A stretch of 64,000 nucleotides of DNA from Nemophila menziesii. Taxonomy: Eukaryota > Streptophyta > Magnoliopsida > Boraginales > Hydrophyllaceae. Position 1 is the stretch's first letter. The number at the start of each line of letters is the position of its first letter. Where the stretch lies: contig JARWIR010000010.1 in assembly GCA_029959085.1 (NCBI GenBank), positions 14,281,001 through 14,345,000 on the forward strand, read 5' to 3'. Below the pieces are notes generated by a model. It did not search any database and was not told where the DNA came from. It was given only the letters and a program-made list of their open reading frames with translations. Below, piece by piece: positions 60,790-64,000 of this stretch. Both the position numbers and the translations under genes were made by a program.

Positions 60790-61760
60790 AAGGGTGTATT
60801 TAATATAGAGTCTATTGGATTTTTTTTGTATTTCAAAAGTCTAGAGGTATTTGTTTCATATTTTAAATAATATGTTAATTTTATTGATGTTCCATATTTT
60901 GAAAAATCTTTAAATATATTGTGTTATTCAAAAGTTTAAGGATTTATATTGATTTAATTAATTATTGAATGCTATAGAATTTTAAAGAACAATTTTTTTT
61001 TTAAATCTATCCATTTAACTAGAGATTTTGATGGATTTATTTTTAGATAAACTTATAACAAATTCAAAATGACAACAAATAATTATTAATTCTATATTTT
61101 TCATGTGAGACTTCGAAAGAAAAAGAATAACATAAAAAAATTAAATGTAAAATTTAAAATCTCATTCATGCTAGTAATATTCTTTATATAAGACCTCAAT
61201 TAAAAAATCTAAATGAAAAATTTCTATGTAAAAAATTAATTAAAAAACTCACGCTATACTTTTATTAAAAAACTCATGTTATACTTTTCAAGCAAAAAAC
61301 AATTACATGAAAAGTCAAGTGGTTATTATTTACAAAAAACCAAGTTTTATTTCTTTTGCACAAATAAGTTTAAGTTACTACTATATATACATCTCTTACT
61401 TAAGAATTATTTGGTAGTGATTTTTATAGAAAAAGAAATTATAATGGTTTAAATTAAAAATAACGAGTACATCGAAATAATAAAAAACCGTTAAATACCC
61501 TTCAAACGTGTTGAATTACGTAATAAGCTCATCCTAAAATTATTTATTTTAAAATATTAAATTTTACATATAAGTAAGTATTGTTAGAGTTTATAAATTC
61601 TATTGAAATCTATTAGAATCTGTCATAAAATTCAATAAAATCTATTAAAAGTCTTTTAGAATAATTAGAGTTTATGAAGTCAACAAACTCCAATAAAATC
61701 TATGGATTTTATAAACTCTTATGAAATTTTTTAAAAGATGGAGTGAATACATCACCAATG
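60790..61760. mobile_element. Possible non-autonomous DNA element (weak)
   Basis: The left end ggtgtatttaatatagagtc and the reverse complement of the right end, gatgtattcactccatc, share a gtatt(t/c)a core. The interior is rich in a(t/a)tctattgaaatctattag-type repeats common in plant MITE-like elements. The inverted ends are poor and no target duplication was fixed. Confidence 0.25.
61014..61199. repeat. Direct repeat, copy 1
   Basis: Starts agattttgatggatttattt and includes taacaaattcaaa, then tctttatataagacctcaa at the end. It matches 62449-62609 in the same order with small indels. Confidence 0.65.
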
Positions 61761-63139
61761 GAGAGATCAATCATAGGGAATTCTCTTAAAATAGCCACGC
61801 TAACTGGGTAATATTTCATGATCCCCTCCATAATCACCTAAAATTAAGGCTTGCAAAAAATAAATTATGATATTTATAAGGCAACCCTAGAAAGCAGGTA
61901 TAAATGAGATATTATCCCAACTTGTTATGTTACACATATTTCATTTACATAAACACTAACTCTATAATATTATACGACTAATTACACTGAATAGAGTATA
62001 TGAATTATGTGGGAGCTTTTTCTCCCTTTTGCCCATAATTGTGTGCTTTGCAGGCAACACCTCCAAGAGGACATCGAATAGCAGGAACGAGCAATAAAAT
62101 AACATCCATGCTCATTCGGAATGTTTTTTGCTGATAGGGGTATGGTTGAACTCAAACTCAAAAGTATTGTAGTCCATCCTTTTGCATTTCTAAACTAATA
62201 GTTCTTAGAACTTTAACGTGTTGATTATGTGTATAAATAATATATTGTGTGCATTATATCTTGGTTAGTACGTTATGAAACTCGTTGTACATTGTTATTG
62301 GAGTTATTATATGTCTCTCCCTTGTGGATTTTTTTAGTTTTGGGACCCTATTCTTTGCTTATTTTGTCGACAAACCCTTGAGATTGGAATCTTGATATCT
62401 CTCATTTTCTGATAAATTTTGAGTATACGAGGTATAATTTAGGTTAAGTAGAGATTTTTGATTGATTTATTTTTTTGATTAACTTCTAACAAATTCAAAT
62501 AGAAAATAAAAAATAATTCATTATTTATTTTTCATTTCTTCCAAATAAAAGATAACATAAAGAAATTAGCTGTATTCATGCTATCAATGTTCTTTATATA
62601 AGACCTCAAAAGACATGTGCCTTGAAGCACGGTAGTTTCCCAAATCACTTAGATCGTATGAAATATTACATTCTTGGAGGATGAAAAGTGCCTAAAACAT
62701 AAAAGGTTCCTAAAATGCACATGAAAAAGGTAATTATTATTATAATAGGAACCAACTAACATGAATCATCTAATCAGAAATACGATGTTATTTTACGATA
62801 ATACTGTCCCATCTGTGAGATTTAAGAAGAAAAATTGTAAAATATAGAATGATTGATGAACTCCTTCCGAATTTTCTGGAAATTATTATCATAAATATGA
62901 TAAAAAAATAAAATATCAGTTCGTGAATTGTCAAAATATATTTCACCAAAGGTAATCAATAGTAAATTTTAGGATATATTCAACAAATTCATCCAAGAGA
63001 AAATCCAATAGATTCAAGAGACTAAAACTATATTGTAGACTTATGTTAAACCGTGGGCTCGAATTTAGTTATGTTTCTTATAATAATTTTGTAATAATGC
63101 ATGCTACAATGAGTGGGAGACAATATATTTGCGCTGTAA
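61761..63139. other. AT-rich region, no gene recognised
   Basis: tttgcaggcaacacctccaa near 62047 looks like a splice acceptor, but no exon frame could be supported. Apart from the direct repeat at 62449 I see nothing defined. Confidence 0.4.
62449..62609. repeat. Direct repeat, copy 2
   Basis: Diverged copy of 61014-61199, shorter by about 25 bp in the middle. It ends with the same tctttatataagacctcaa. Confidence 0.65.
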
Positions 63140-63460
63140 GTTTTTTATTCACTACGGTTTTTTTACAATAGGATTTTTCCTTGTAAAGTTTTAACGAAGC
63201 ATACTATATATTTTTTATCGTAAAGAGAACGATAAACTCTACCTATGTCAATCTACTATCTATTGACTTTGGAAAAAAAATGATCAAATGAAAGTCCACC
63301 ACCTTTGTTCACTAAATCTTCACCAACATAAAATAGTAGAGTTACAAGCCCACAATTAAAGTAGAAATTAGTAGATACTTAAATATTGTCATTTTTTTCT
63401 TTCACCAAGGTTTTTTCTACTAAATTTTCCTGATAAGGTTTTAATAATACAGACCATATC
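63140..63460 (+). mobile_element. Possible Ty1/copia 3'-end relic
   Basis: Two related stretches, 63152-63207 (cactacggttttttt...ttttccttgtaaagttttaacgaagca) and 63403-63455 (caccaaggtttttt...ttttcctgataaggttttaa), resemble the non-coding phrase often found just upstream of the PPT in plant copia elements. No LTR, PPT or coding part was identified. Confidence 0.35.
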
Positions 63461-64000
63461 TCATAACGTAACTCCCTATTCAAATTCTGTATGGGTGAAT
63501 TTCCAATGGAAAGAGTTACAAAATATTATTTTAAAGTGGATAGACACCAACAATGTACCCGAAATAGTCACGTGGTGTAAAAATGACTTACAATAATTAT
63601 GATGAAATAGACAGCTAATACAGACAACTGTATAGCAGTTTGAGTCTCGCAAAAATTTAAAACTACTTACGCTTTTATATAAATAGTTCGACATTGTTTC
63701 ATTATATTATGTAAAAAATTCAAATTTTAAAGAGTAAAAACACGATATTATATTACTCTAAATTTTGATTTATCGCAGTTAATAGTATGATAATTTCAAT
63801 TTATTATTACAAAGAGTAAATATATTTACAATAATTTGATTTTCAATTGCAAAAAATACAAAAATCAAACAAAACAAACCAAATATGAGAGTCCAGAGAA
63901 TAAGAAACACTACTCGACTGAGATTTCCATCATTCCAAGCCAAACCAGACCTGGTTGTTTATACCCTCACTGACACACAAATCAGAGTTCCTTCTTGACA
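63461..64000. other. Right end of window, no gene recognised
   Basis: AT-rich sequence without a convincing ORF or repeat. Confidence 0.4.

Noticed and set aside
62041..62110. A second exon for the NF-YB-like gene after a tttgcag acceptor
   Set aside because: No supporting donor, frame continuity or family similarity; NF-YB LEC1-type genes are typically compact.

Overview
The window reads as repeat-rich, AT-rich nuclear DNA of a flowering plant, probably a eudicot. The evidence is Athila-type Ty3/gypsy retrotransposons with a tRNA-Asp-type primer binding site, a plant-style TRIM element, CACTA-like ends and a plant NF-YB (LEC1-like) histone-fold reading frame. The species cannot be named from the sequence. 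No intact retrotransposon gene is present. The only candidate host gene with an open frame is the NF-YB-like one at 58790-59206.

Layout. (1) 1-8296: the 3' part of a decayed Athila element (RNase H/integrase pol, GC-rich spacer repeats, an 'env-like' ORF, 3' UTR, polypurine tract, LTR 5575-7134). It is followed directly by a gag-protease scrap and a second, truncated LTR. (2) 8297-56857: a large non-coding segment present as two tandem copies. Labelling its parts A-B-C-D, copy 1 (8297-27687) is A1-B1-C1-D1 and copy 2 (27688-56857) is A2-B2-C2-C3-D3. Copy 1 carries a solo LTR (9815-11373) in A1/B1 and an apparently identical 1,348-bp tandem duplication over part of it. Copy 2 has an 8.76-kb Athila element (41813-50568) inserted in C3. 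Each insertion has a 5-bp target duplication, and the matching empty site survives in the other copy. (3) 56858-64000: a single-copy flank with the NF-YB-like frame and relics of small elements.

The two retroelements share one plan: LTR, tRNA-Asp PBS, gag with a zinc knuckle, protease, RT/RNase H/integrase, GC-rich repeats, env-like ORF, PPT, LTR. The 41813 element has lost RT through most of integrase and also its PPT, so it is non-autonomous. All five LTR 5' termini fold into a hairpin exactly 46 nt long, although their loops differ.

By-eye comparison suggests two ages of duplication. A1/A2 and C1/C2 differ by roughly 8-9% in the stretches I compared. C1/C3 and D1/D3 differ by only about 3-4%, similar to the 4-5% between the LTRs of the inserted Athila. 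Several junctions carry 5-bp microhomology (atttg, ggtca, aagat). These percentages are hand counts over a few hundred bases and need a real alignment.
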